Part shown: in pieces, positions 49,198 to 57,089 of the stretch
Numbering within the stretch: position 1 is the first letter of the stretch
Layout of the letters: each line of letters begins with the position of its first letter
Source of the DNA: JAGLWW01 sp964640225
GTDB lineage: Archaea > Aenigmatarchaeota > Aenigmatarchaeia > PWEA01 > JAGHBM01
Assembly (NCBI GenBank): GCA_964640225.1
Contig: CAZXFI010000006.1
Span: forward strand, 1 to 63,847
Direction of reading: 5' to 3'
Length of the DNA: 63,847 bases
Position numbers and translations under genes: made by a program
Notes under the pieces: generated by a model
Database searches by the model: none
What the model was told of the DNA's origin: nothing
The model's input: only the letters and a program-made list of their open reading frames with translations

Positions 49198-49258
49198 AAT
49201 TATTAAATAAGAACCCGGAAATAAAAAAACTTTTATTCCTTCCCGCGAAAAAATAACC

Positions 49259-50062
49259 ATGGAAAGGTTTTACGAGATAGACGGCATCAGGGGCATGGCC
49301 ATCATATCCATGATAGCGCTCCACGTTCTTCTTGACCTGTGGTATTTCGGGATTGTAAGTTTTGAAAAAGGCCTTCTCTGGCGGGGCGCCATGATAGCAA
49401 CTGCCAGCGCTTTCCTTCTTATCGTGGGGGTCTCCCTGACGATAAGCCATTCCCGCGTAAGGGACAGGCCCGGGAAGCAAGTTTTCAGGAAGTACCTTCT
49501 CCGGGGAGCAAAAATTTTCTCGCTTGGCCTCCTTATCACGCTCGTGACTTCTTTTGTAATGGAAGACGGGGTAATCCTTTTCGGGGTACTCCACCTTATC
49601 GGGGTTTCCGTTGTTCTCTCCTACCCGCTGCTCCGCTACAGGTATGCGAACCTTTTTCTAGGAATAACTGTAATAACAGCGGGCCTTTTTGTTTCAGGCA
49701 TGCGGCTCGACCATCCCTGGCTCCTGTGGCTGGGTTTTCCCACGTCCGGGATTTACATGTTTGACTATTTCCCGCTAATGCCCTGGTTCGGGGTGGTGCT
49801 TGTGGGCCTGTTCCTGGGGAACACGCTCTACCCGGGAGGCAAAAGAAGTTTTACGCTGAAAGGAACAAGAGGCCTCCCTTTAAAGTTCTCCTCCTGGCTA
49901 GGAAGGAACTCGCTTTTCCTTTATCTCGCACACCAGCCATTAATATTTATAATATTCAGCAAAACTACTATAGTGCAAACGATTGTGATTCTCTCCGCCC
50001 TGGCTGTTTACATCGCAAACAACCGGGGCAGGATTTTAGGCGGTCTTTATGGCAAAAAATAA
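49259..50062 (+). CDS. DUF1624/heparan-alpha-glucosaminide acetyltransferase-like membrane protein
   Basis: A 267-residue protein with seven or eight membrane helices. It starts MERFYEIDGIRGMAIISMIALHVLLDLWYF, the signature of DUF1624 (HGSNAT catalytic domain-like) proteins, with the conserved DGIRG and His. FDYFPLMPWFGVVLVGLFLGN later is also typical. The human relative moves an acetyl group across the lysosomal membrane; the archaeal role is unknown, possibly acyl transfer to surface glycans. Its stop overlaps the next gene by 14 bases. Confidence 0.8.
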   Translation: MERFYEIDGIRGMAIISMIALHVLLDLWYFGIVSFEKGLLWRGAMIATASAFLLIVGVSLTISHSRVRDRPGKQVFRKYLLRGAKIFSLGLLITLVTSFVMEDGVILFGVLHLIGVSVVLSYPLLRYRYANLFLGITVITAGLFVSGMRLDHPWLLWLGFPTSGIYMFDYFPLMPWFGVVLVGLFLGNTLYPGGKRSFTLKGTRGLPLKFSSWLGRNSLFLYLAHQPLIFIIFSKTTIVQTIVILSALAVYIANNRGRILGGLYGKK

Positions 50063-50255
50063 GGTTCTATACAGGTCCGGGAAGAACAGAATCCTGGGCG
50101 GCGTTTGCGGGGGCCTCGGCGAATACTTCGGGGTTGACCCCACCATAATCAGGCTCGTGTGGGCCGCAATGTGCCTGGCATGGGGCACCGGAATCCTTCT
50201 GTACCTTATAGCCTGGGTGATAATACCGAGGAATCCCAGGCACAGACCTTACTGA
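50049..50255 (+). CDS. PspC domain protein
   Basis: A 68-residue membrane protein with the PspC signature: LYRSGKNRILGGVCGGLGEYFGVDPTIIRLVW, then a second membrane stretch AWGTGILLYLIAWVIIPRNP. In bacteria PspC senses envelope stress; small archaeal versions have unknown partners. It overlaps the DUF1624 gene by 14 bases, so the two are probably co-translated. Confidence 0.9.
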   Translation: MAKNKVLYRSGKNRILGGVCGGLGEYFGVDPTIIRLVWAAMCLAWGTGILLYLIAWVIIPRNPRHRPY

Positions 50256-50389
50256 AGGCGTCAGGTCGGCAAGGGGATCCACGGGCAAGGCAAGGCCCGG
50301 GCCACGCGATTGACTTCTCGGAGAAGGAGCTTTGCCATCTGGTAAAAGAGTTCGCAAAACTGGGTTTAATTAAGACTGCAAAAACAGAG

Positions 50390-50515
50390 TTATTCTTTGA
50401 TTTTTTTCCAGCCGCATCTAAAGCATCTGTATCCTAATTTTCCTGTTACCATGGTATTGTTGTTCTTGACCAAAAGGTTGTTTCCGCATTTCGGACAATT
50501 ATCTATGTGTTTCAT
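50390..50515 (-). CDS. Zinc-ribbon microprotein, 41 aa
   Basis: Read from ATG 50515 to TAA 50392-50390: MKHIDNCPKCGNNLLVKN, then NNTMVTGKLGYRCFRCGWKK. Two CxxC pairs (CPKC and CFRC) form a treble-clef or zinc-ribbon fold. An excellent ribosome binding site, AAGGAGGTG, lies 6-7 bases before the ATG, which strongly supports translation. It is AT-rich and lies at the junction between the chromosomal core and the accessory region. Partner unknown. Confidence 0.8.
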   Translation of the reverse strand: MKHIDNCPKCGNNLLVKNNNTMVTGKLGYRCFRCGWKKIKE

Positions 50516-50519
50516 ATTT

Positions 50520-50873
50520 TCACCTCCTTAAAAAGAACAAACTCTCCTTAATTCCTTAAAATCAAGAAAAAATGGTTCTTCTTCATTCTTTACGTAATTA
50601 TTAGGTTTTTAACCTTATTAAGCTTGCAAAAACCGGCAGAAAACTAATTTTTAAGCGCAACGAAATTGAAAGTGTGGTGCGCCGGCTGGCTCGAACTCGC
50701 TAATTTCAAATCCCACTAACACGCAGAGTTCATTTCAAATTGAACAAACTCCGCTAAAACTATTTTGACAAAATAATATAAATCGTTATGTATGCAGTAG
50801 AATGCAAATTGCAAAGTTAGAGACTAAAATTATTGATTGAAATCTATTAATAGGTTTTTATCCAAGAATTTTT
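50520..50873. other. 354-base AT-rich intergenic region at the start of the accessory block
   Basis: No open reading frame of interest. It holds the ribosome binding site of the zinc-ribbon gene, an AT-rich stretch with a short inverted repeat (TAGGTTTTTAACCTTATTA), and the tRNA 3'-end-like remnant at 50690-50713. TATA-like sequence (AGGTTTTTATCC) lies close to the start of the next gene. Confidence 0.6.
50690..50713 (-). other. tRNA 3'-end remnant, possible attachment site
   Basis: Read on the minus strand the sequence is GCGAGTTCGAGCCAGCCGGC followed by GCACCA. The last 15 bases (CAGCCGGCGCACCA) are an acceptor strand, discriminator A and CCA as in archaeal tRNAs with a GCGCCGG 5' end (such as some tRNA-Gly). 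The TTCGAG part is a T-loop, but three or four bases of the T-stem are missing and the rest of the tRNA is absent. It sits exactly where composition turns AT-rich, as expected for an element that integrated at a tRNA gene. Confidence 0.5.
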
Positions 50874-51230
50874 ATGGAAATGTATATTGATATTTCTGGT
50901 CAAGTAACACAGATTAATTATGACTCTTGTTTGGGTTGTACAAGAAGTGATGGTTTAAAGAAATCTGTTTTTTTAAGACATCAAGATAAAAAAGAAATTA
51001 TAAAGAAATATAAGGGGAAGGTAGTCAGACTCGTCGAAAGAATACATTGCATATTAATTTATTATTGTATAAAAGATATTCTTGAAGGTGTAGAAAAAAT
51101 AATAATTTGTAAGTATATTAACTATAGATCAATGGGAAATTTTCTTTCTATTAATAAAGTTCTTAAGGGGATATTCCTTTTTTCCTTAACTCTATCGACG
51201 ACATGTCTTAAGTTATTATTTAATACTTGA
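50874..51230 (+). pseudogene. Truncated protein, N-terminal part of a larger gene
   Basis: The frame encodes MEMYIDISGQVTQINYDSCLG, CTRSDGLKKSVFLRHQDKKE and KYKGKVVRLVERIHCILIYYC, a plausible soluble protein up to about residue 83. The YIDISGQ opening resembles the first strand of RNase H-like proteins. From about 51122 the frame lies antisense to the 3' end of the neighbouring ATPase gene and its sequence loses coherence (IFLFSLTLSTTCLKLL). The original 3' part was therefore probably replaced by recombination. Preceded by TATA-like TTTTTATCC. Confidence 0.5.
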
Positions 51231-53010
51231 GAATTACCTGCTTCATAATTGCAAACTCTATTAACAACTTCACCATAATTTCTTGGATTGCTCTTTAAAT
51301 ATGCTTGAAGGAGTTCTAAAGAATACTTCTTGGCGTTACCAGAAAAAACACCATCTTTGGATTCATCAAATAAATTAACTAAAAGAGAGGGAAAACCATT
51401 TTTATCGATATAATGCATGGCTGTTTCCATATAAAGCTCCGCAAGGGCTGAGTGAGGTATTGAATATAAACCATTTTCATCTACAATTTCTCCATAATCA
51501 ACCAATTTTTCGAGCGTATCTTTATTGAGTTTAATTACTCCATTTTCATTAATAAAAGACTCTGAAACACCAACCTCATACTTTGAAAAAGGTGCCAAGG
51601 CCAATAATGAGTCAGACACACCTCTCAATTTTTCTTTGAGTCTCTTAAATTCTTTATCCAAGTCGTCGATATCTTTTTTTATTTTGTCGTATACTATTTC
51701 CATGTTTATTATCTTATTTGGTGACCATGCTTCCAGCAAGTATGCCAAAATCCACAGATTCCCGTCTGCCAAGTTTTTAAATTTGGATATGTGATCTTCG
51801 TTTAATTTTTCATAGTCTTTTTTACGAGCTCCTTCCATTTTTTTTCTATACGTCTCTATTAGTCCATCGGCAATTTTTGAGAAATTATTTTTTTCCAGTT
51901 CTTTTATTTTAAACCTTTTAAGAAATTCAAGGTCCTTTTGTTGAAGGCCTGTTTTAAAGGAATCACGGGAGACCAAAAGAATCCTACTTTTTTTGTGTAT
52001 CATGTGTTCTAAAATATAGACGATATCAAATGCGTTTTTATGAAAATCTTCTATTATTATCAATGCATCTTTTGTTTCAGGATTAAAAAAATTAATTTCT
52101 CTTATGAGATTATCTGCTGTGGTTTCAATAAAAGCTTCAGAAGGTAAAATATTGACATCCCATCCTTTTTCCTTTGTCAACTTATATCCAATACTAGCCA
52201 TAATAGTAGTTTTTCCTGATGCGGCATCTCCTGTTAAAAGCTGAAATTGATTTTGATTCAGATTATTAATTATTTCATCTACTTCATCCCTTTTAACGAC
52301 ATATCCCTTCTCAAAATCAACCCATTGAGGACCTATTTTTCTAAAAAACTCTGGTTTGGTAATAACATCTTTATTAAGAAATTGTTCAAGTGATTGTAAA
52401 TGAAACGTATCCTTATCAAATATTTTTTTAGCTTTTTATCAAGTTGTATAATGGTCCCTATGTGTTGCTCCAAAATGTTTTCATGCGGAACAAGGGAAAT
52501 TCTACCCCCTATTCCATCTTTAACAATTGGTGCATTAATAGCATAGATACAAAGTACGTAGCCATTATCTACTTTCTTAAAAAATCTATGACCGGGACAT
52601 ATCTCATCCAATTTGCCGTTTAGTCTATCAATATTGAATTTTACTGACCCGTATGTAATTAATTCTTTTTGTTCAATGATTTTTTTATCGCTATATCTAG
52701 ACTTCTTTGTTTCTCCGATTTTTTTGTGAATAAAAGCAACTGCTGACGGCAAAGTAAAAATTAATGTACCTTTGTCACTATATATTTTGTACGTCAGCTC
52801 CCCCATATATTTTAAAAAATCAAGGTACGTTAATTCAGAAAATTTTATATCCTTCTCTACTGGTTCTTTTTTATTCTTTTTTTTGAGAAATTTTTTCCTT
52901 AAATGTAGGGTTAGTGATTTATCCCTCCATTTGGACCATTGATTGTTATTATTGAAATATATCGTTTGATTTCTGATACAGATGTTTTCAGTTTCTCTTT
53001 TTTTCTCCAT
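51122..53010 (-). pseudogene. P-loop NTPase gene split by a frameshift in an A-tract
   Basis: Two frames make one protein of about 630 residues. The N-terminal part (ATG 53010 onward) runs to QLDKKLKK at about 52430, and then the first frame would give a nonsense tail ending at 52333. The other frame continues IFDKDTFHLQSLEQFLNKDV, FFRKIGPQWVDFEKGYVVKR, and the Walker A GDAASGKTTIMA, with Walker B ALIIIEDFHK and helical winged domains to 51122. The change occurs at the run of seven T (seven A on the coding strand) at 52423-52429; one more base would restore the frame. It is a STAND/AAA-like ATPase in an AT-rich block, possibly defence-related. Slippage, sequencing error and true decay cannot be separated here. 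Confidence 0.8.
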
Positions 53011-53067
53011 TTAACAGGAAATAGAGTTTTTATCAAGTTTAAATAGTTTATCTTAAAAAAATTATTG

Positions 53068-53574
53068 ATGAGGGAACGGATTTCAGATGGAGACAACACT
53101 TTTTTAGCGTTTAAAGGTCGACCAAGAAATATTGAACAGATTGCCTTCGAGATTGAAAACATAGCTAGAAAATCAGAGTGTTTTATAGATGATAAAATTG
53201 CTGTAGAAGGTGATGAAGACAAATCTCTCGATAGCGGTAGATGGTTTGTTGACCGTATTTCAGTTAATCTGCCCTTAAAAGAAGAAATCTATAAAGAACT
53301 TTCAAAAACCTTTCCTGAATACGATGGAAATAACGATTTGAGAAATGGTGAGGATTATCTTTATTTATCATTTACAAGATATTGGGAATCTAAAATTCCT
53401 ATACAGGACTATTGGTATCTGAATATTTCTGGAAAAGAAACTTGTTCAAAGAGTCATTTTCATTTTTTACTAAATACAGATTCTTATGAGTTATGCCAGT
53501 GTCCTGATGAGTTTAAGAATTTTTGTAAGGACTTGGGCTCTATTATTAATAAATATACAATTAGAAAAAAGTAG
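53068..53574 (+). CDS. Hypothetical protein, 168 aa
   Basis: A soluble protein beginning MRERISDGDNTFLAFKGRP. It contains FIDDKIAVEGDEDKSLDSGRW and several Cys near the C-terminus (KETCSKSHF, YELCQCPDEFKNFCKDLG). No family recognised. It is divergent from the frameshifted ATPase gene, with an AT-rich 57-base gap holding TATA-like TTTAAATAG. AT-rich codon use marks it as accessory. Confidence 0.6.
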   Translation: MRERISDGDNTFLAFKGRPRNIEQIAFEIENIARKSECFIDDKIAVEGDEDKSLDSGRWFVDRISVNLPLKEEIYKELSKTFPEYDGNNDLRNGEDYLYLSFTRYWESKIPIQDYWYLNISGKETCSKSHFHFLLNTDSYELCQCPDEFKNFCKDLGSIINKYTIRKK

Positions 53575-53627
53575 CTTTTCGTGTTTTTTAATCCTTCTAG
53601 AGTGATTTTTTTATCCTGGTTTAAGCA

Positions 53628-53693
53628 ATGCCGCACAATATATATGATATTACAGAAGAAGAGAGAGAAATTATTGAAGATAGTTTAAAATGA
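53628..53693 (+). CDS. 21-residue leader peptide ahead of the phosphatase
   Basis: ATG CCG CAC ... to TGA 53691-53693, giving MPHNIYDITEEEREIIEDSL followed by K. It ends inside the ATG of the next gene (ATGA overlap), which makes it a translated, coupled leader or a tiny acidic protein. Too short for family assignment. The acidic, helical end could be recognised by a protein partner. Confidence 0.5.
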   Translation: MPHNIYDITEEEREIIEDSLK

Positions 53694-54172
53694 TAAAGAT
53701 ACACGACAATTTGTTTGTTGGAAATGAATCTGATTGTTTTTATGATGGCCGGGAAGATTGGGTTGTAATTCATGCTTGTAAAAGTCCATGTCATCAAAGA
53801 GCGGTTGGATACAGGGGAAATCTGAACAAAAATCATCCAAATTATTTGATTCTTGAAAGGGAAAATCACCTTTTTTTAAACATGGTTGACATGAACATGA
53901 TGCTATCCCATGAATATACCAAACCTATTGTTGAAACCACATTAGATTTCATTGAAAGGAATATAAATTCAAAAAACATTTTAATTCATTGCAATCTTGG
54001 CAGATCCAGATCGCCTGCATTGGTAATGCTGTTTTTAACAAAGCGAAAGGATGTTCTTCCCAATACTAGTTATGAAAAAGCTAAAAAGGAGTTTATGAAA
54101 CTGTTTACAAATTATATTCCTGGAACAGGGATTGAAAGATATCTTGAGAACTATTGGGACCAATTGAAATAA
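53690..54172 (+). CDS. Dual-specificity-type protein phosphatase
   Basis: A 160-residue protein with the cysteine-phosphatase signature HCNLGRSRS (HCxxGxxRS) at about residues 102-110, preceded by KIHDNLFVGNESDCFY, a typical start of dual-specificity phosphatases. An Asp-containing general-acid loop may lie in NMVDMNMMLSHEYTK. It removes phosphate from Tyr, Ser or Thr, or from small molecules. AT-rich; four-base overlap with the 21-codon leader. Convergent with the zinc-ribbon gene next to it. Confidence 0.88.
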   Translation: MIKIHDNLFVGNESDCFYDGREDWVVIHACKSPCHQRAVGYRGNLNKNHPNYLILERENHLFLNMVDMNMMLSHEYTKPIVETTLDFIERNINSKNILIHCNLGRSRSPALVMLFLTKRKDVLPNTSYEKAKKEFMKLFTNYIPGTGIERYLENYWDQLK

Positions 54173-54175
54173 ATA

Positions 54176-54283
54176 CTAAAAATTCGGCGAGATATCATCG
54201 TTGCTAATTATTGAAAATTTGCAATCATCACAGATCCCGTCCGGGTTATCCGTTTCATTAACCCCGCATATTTTACAAATCAC
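54176..54283 (-). CDS. Zinc-ribbon microprotein, 35 aa (GTG start)
   Basis: Read from GTG 54283 to TAG 54178-54176: ICKICGVNETDNPDGICDDC followed by KFSIISNDDISPNF. Two CxxC pairs (CKIC and CDDC) predict one bound zinc. No Shine-Dalgarno is evident, but the TTAAATAAATAA just upstream may serve as a TATA box for a nearly leaderless transcript. It ends four bases after the convergent phosphatase gene. The second such microprotein in this region. Confidence 0.55.
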   Translation of the reverse strand: MICKICGVNETDNPDGICDDCKFSIISNDDISPNF

Positions 54284-54361
54284 GGCCCATTATTTATTTA
54301 AGATTTAAAAATTAAACCCTAAAAATTATAGGGATAATTCACATTCGGAGAGCGTGGAATT

Positions 54362-55831
54362 ATGGAATTAACGTTTTACGGCGGGATAAACAGAATCGGG
54401 GGAAACAAGATACTCCTTGAAGACAACGGAACCAGAGTATTCCTTGACTTCGGGATGAACTTTGAGGAGCATATGATGTACTTCACCGAGTACATGCCGC
54501 CCAGAAAATGCAACTGCGTGAAGGATTTTATTCATTTAGGATTGTTGCCGGACCTGAAAGGAGTATACAGGAGGGATTACTGCAAGCACATGGGCCTTGA
54601 CTGCAAAGAGGACAACGCAGTGGACGGCGTGCTGATCTCCCACGCTCATATAGACCACATAGGTTACGTCCATTTTCTCAGGAAAGACATTTCCGTCTAC
54701 GTCAGCCCCGAAACCAGAGCCGTGATGGAGATGTTCAACAGGGTAGGGGCATCGGGATTTGAGGAGTTCACCGACTTCAAGCCCTCTTTCCAGCTAATCC
54801 CAAAGAAAAGAGGCGACGGCATGAAAAGAAGGGACGCAAGGGACGGAACCGAGGAAAGAAACGTCAGGACTTTTGAGTTCGGCAAGAAATTCAAAATCGG
54901 CAGCCTGAAAATACTCCCGTGCAGGGTGGACCACTCCCTCCCCGGAGCAACTGGTTACGTTATCTACACCAGCAGCGGCCCGCTCGTCTACACAGGCGAC
55001 CTCAGGTTCCACGGCCGCCACAAAGAGTGGAGCCACGAGTTCGTAAAAAAAGCCGCAGAGGCAGAGCCCGCAGTCATGCTCTCCGAGGGAACCCGGATAA
55101 CGGAGGAGGAGGCAAAGACCGAGGACTACGTGCAGACGGAAAGCACGAAGCACATCGCAGGAAAGAAGGGGCTGGCCATCGTCAACTTCCCAATAAGGGA
55201 CACGGAGCGGCTGGTCACGTTCTACAACACGGCGGTGGACAACGGCAGGAAACTCGTGCTGGAATACAGGCAGGCCCTTTTGCTGGACCTGATGAAAGAG
55301 CACGGAGCAAAGGGACTCCCGGATTCAAACGACCGCAACATAAGAGTATTTTACCCGAAGAAAAGCTGGGGCCTCGTCGGCAGGAATGACTTCCCCGCAG
55401 ACCAGATAGAGAAGGACTACGACACATGGGAGCGCACATACTTCTCAAGGCAGAACGTGATAGACGCAAGAGAGATAACCGCGCACCAGAAAGATTACGT
55501 GATGTTCATGAACTACTTCCAGCTCAACAACCTGATAGACATAAAACCGGCAGAAGGAAGCGTACACATAAGGAGCATATGCGAACCATTCTCAGACGAA
55601 ATGGAGCTGGACCAGAAGAGGATTGACAACTGGCTGAAGCTGTTCGGCCTCTATCCCGAACAGAAGATACATTCGTCAGGCCACGCCTGCGGACCCGCCA
55701 TTTTCGACATGATTCAGAAAATCAACCCAAAGACTCTATTCCCGATTCACACACTGAAGCCTGAGACCTTCAAATGGCTTCCGGGAATAAACGTGGCTTT
55801 TCCCGAATACGGAAAGAAAGTCACAATCTGA
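54362..55831 (+). CDS. Beta-CASP metallo-beta-lactamase-fold ribonuclease, RNase J-like
   Basis: A 489-residue enzyme. The metal motif is SHAHIDHIG (HxHxDH) near residue 85, with further ligands in PCRVDHSLPGATGY and VYTGDLRFHG. The beta-CASP part includes FPIRDTERLVTFYN and HSSGHACGPAIFDMI, and the last His block is LFPIHTLKPETF. There are no N-terminal KH domains, unlike archaeal CPSF-type aCPSF1. It resembles RNase J or a single-domain CPSF2-like protein, processing or degrading RNA from the 5' end. GC-rich codon use interrupts the AT-rich accessory genes on both sides. Confidence 0.88.
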   Translation: MELTFYGGINRIGGNKILLEDNGTRVFLDFGMNFEEHMMYFTEYMPPRKCNCVKDFIHLGLLPDLKGVYRRDYCKHMGLDCKEDNAVDGVLISHAHIDHIGYVHFLRKDISVYVSPETRAVMEMFNRVGASGFEEFTDFKPSFQLIPKKRGDGMKRRDARDGTEERNVRTFEFGKKFKIGSLKILPCRVDHSLPGATGYVIYTSSGPLVYTGDLRFHGRHKEWSHEFVKKAAEAEPAVMLSEGTRITEEEAKTEDYVQTESTKHIAGKKGLAIVNFPIRDTERLVTFYNTAVDNGRKLVLEYRQALLLDLMKEHGAKGLPDSNDRNIRVFYPKKSWGLVGRNDFPADQIEKDYDTWERTYFSRQNVIDAREITAHQKDYVMFMNYFQLNNLIDIKPAEGSVHIRSICEPFSDEMELDQKRIDNWLKLFGLYPEQKIHSSGHACGPAIFDMIQKINPKTLFPIHTLKPETFKWLPGINVAFPEYGKKVTI

Positions 55832-55920
55832 AACACTTTTCAGAGCATTCGGTTAGAAGTTCATCTTCATTTCAGATTTGTGCGGAGTGACGAAGGAACG
55901 GAGCGCAAATCCAATATTTT

Positions 55921-56040
55921 AAAAAGAATTTTTAGAACCCTTTCCTTTTATCTGATACTGTTTTACAACTCTCTATTTAACCAAATCCGTTTAATGACGA
56001 ATTATTGGGTCATTATATATATGGATTAATCCTGAAAACA
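55921..56040. repeat. 120-base intergenic module, copy 1
   Basis: The ends of this segment recur at 56963-57082 with the same internal spacing: AAAAAGAATTTTTAGAA.CCC at the start and an identical 30-base block, CATTATATATATGGATTAAT followed by CCTGAAAACA, at the end (56011-56040). The block contains the palindrome GGATTAATCC (56023-56032). The middle parts differ. It lies between convergent genes. Confidence 0.7.
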
Positions 56041-56057
56041 ATGCAGAAGTAGAGGAG

Positions 56058-56408
56058 TCAGGATATTTCATAATTTTCCCCAAACTTCTGCTTAAAATTC
56101 TCTGCAATATTTTCGATTTTGTTTCTGTAAGCGGGATTTTCAATTTTTATCTTCAGGCCGTCAAATTTCAGGAAATTCACGCAAGATTTTTGTGATGGTT
56201 TGGCCATTTCCGGCTCTGACAATATTTCTGCAACCTTCCTTTTGTATGGGAACATCCCTAAAAGCGTTTTATTGGCATAGATTTCATGGCCATCCAGGGT
56301 CGTGTATACCCATCCTTCGGTAAAGCAATATTTGTCTTCCAGGTCGCATTTCTCCAATTCGGAACTTAACCAATTGATAAATTCCTCGTTACCATCGACA
56401 TTTTTCAT
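56058..56408 (-). CDS. Hypothetical protein, 116 aa
   Basis: A soluble acidic protein starting at ATG 56408 (MKNVDGNEEFINWLSSELEKCD), preceded by an AAGGGGCG ribosome binding site. It contains YCFTEGWVYTTLDGHEIYANKTLLGMF and KPSQKSCVNFLKFDGLKIK. No family recognised. It is divergent from the membrane protein at 56485; the TATA-like AATATATTTATAT between them can serve both directions. It lies between the two copies of the 120-base module. Confidence 0.55.
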   Translation of the reverse strand: MKNVDGNEEFINWLSSELEKCDLEDKYCFTEGWVYTTLDGHEIYANKTLLGMFPYKRKVAEILSEPEMAKPSQKSCVNFLKFDGLKIKIENPAYRNKIENIAENFKQKFGENYEIS

Positions 56409-56430
56409 CTTTTCGCCCCTTAAAATTTGG

Positions 56431-56445
56431 CAGAGAATATATTTA
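56431..56445. promoter_or_regulatory. Shared bidirectional TATA-like element
   Basis: AATATATTTATATCC lies about 25 bases upstream of the leader of the minus-strand gene (ATG 56408) and about 40 bases before the plus-strand ATG 56485. It suits both directions. Confidence 0.4.
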
Positions 56446-56484
56446 TATCCCGAATTGAGCGACAGCAGGGATTTCAACACCGAA

Positions 56485-56964
56485 ATGTTCAATAACGTCT
56501 TGCTTCATGAGATACGTATGGTTGAGCTTGAAGATATTGGATTGCCCCGAGAAGGGACGGAGGATGCGGGCGATATGACCGATGAAATAAGATTCCGGAG
56601 GAAAATAATGATAGTCGAGTACGAATTTTTCGACCGCCGGGTAAACATGTCTCTCTTGTCGGAATCCATGCTGATAATCTCCTACGTCTCGTCTCTAAAC
56701 CTATGGAAAGACTTTCAGGGTCTTGTAATTTTAATTAACGCTCTAGGTTTTTCCATTACATTCCTTTATGCGCACGTCCTAATCAGGCAGGCGTTGATAG
56801 TCGAGAATCACAGGAAATTCCTAATAAAAAATGATTCTACGTTTAAAAAATATAAAACCGAAAGGACTAGGGGCATTTCATCAAATTATATTTTGGGATT
56901 CTTTTTGCCAATCGTGTTACTGATTACATGGATTTTGTTGTTCTTCTTTGTAACGATTCATTAA
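56485..56964 (+). CDS. Membrane protein, 159 aa
   Basis: From ATG 56485: MFNNVLLHEIRMVELEDIG, a charged middle (MTDEIRFRRKIMIVEYEFFD), then three membrane helices (VILINALGFSITFLYAHVLI, and NYILGFFLPIVLLITWILLFFFVTI at the C-terminus). An open frame upstream (from 56302) overlaps the divergent gene and is not needed. No family recognised. It ends at the edge of copy 2 of the 120-base module. Confidence 0.5.
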   Translation: MFNNVLLHEIRMVELEDIGLPREGTEDAGDMTDEIRFRRKIMIVEYEFFDRRVNMSLLSESMLIISYVSSLNLWKDFQGLVILINALGFSITFLYAHVLIRQALIVENHRKFLIKNDSTFKKYKTERTRGISSNYILGFFLPIVLLITWILLFFFVTIH

Positions 56965-57082
56965 AAAGAATTTTTAGAATCCCTTCTTTTTGACCAAAAA
57001 AGCTTTAAAACTCTTCTTACAAAGAAATAGAATTATTGATTAAGTTATTTAGCATTATATATATGGATTAATCCTGAAAACA
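56963..57082. repeat. 120-base intergenic module, copy 2
   Basis: Second copy of the module described at 55921-56040, with the identical 30-base block at 57053-57082 and palindrome GGATTAATCC at 57065-57074. It begins in the stop codon of the 56485 gene and ends eight bases from the stop of the GH15-like gene, again between convergent genes. Confidence 0.7.
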
Positions 57083-57089
57083 GTGGCTA

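Noticed and set aside
50159..50437. A 92-codon plus-strand frame after the DUF1624 gene
   Set aside because: It overlaps the PspC gene in another frame and then the antisense of the zinc-ribbon gene; no protein-like pattern.
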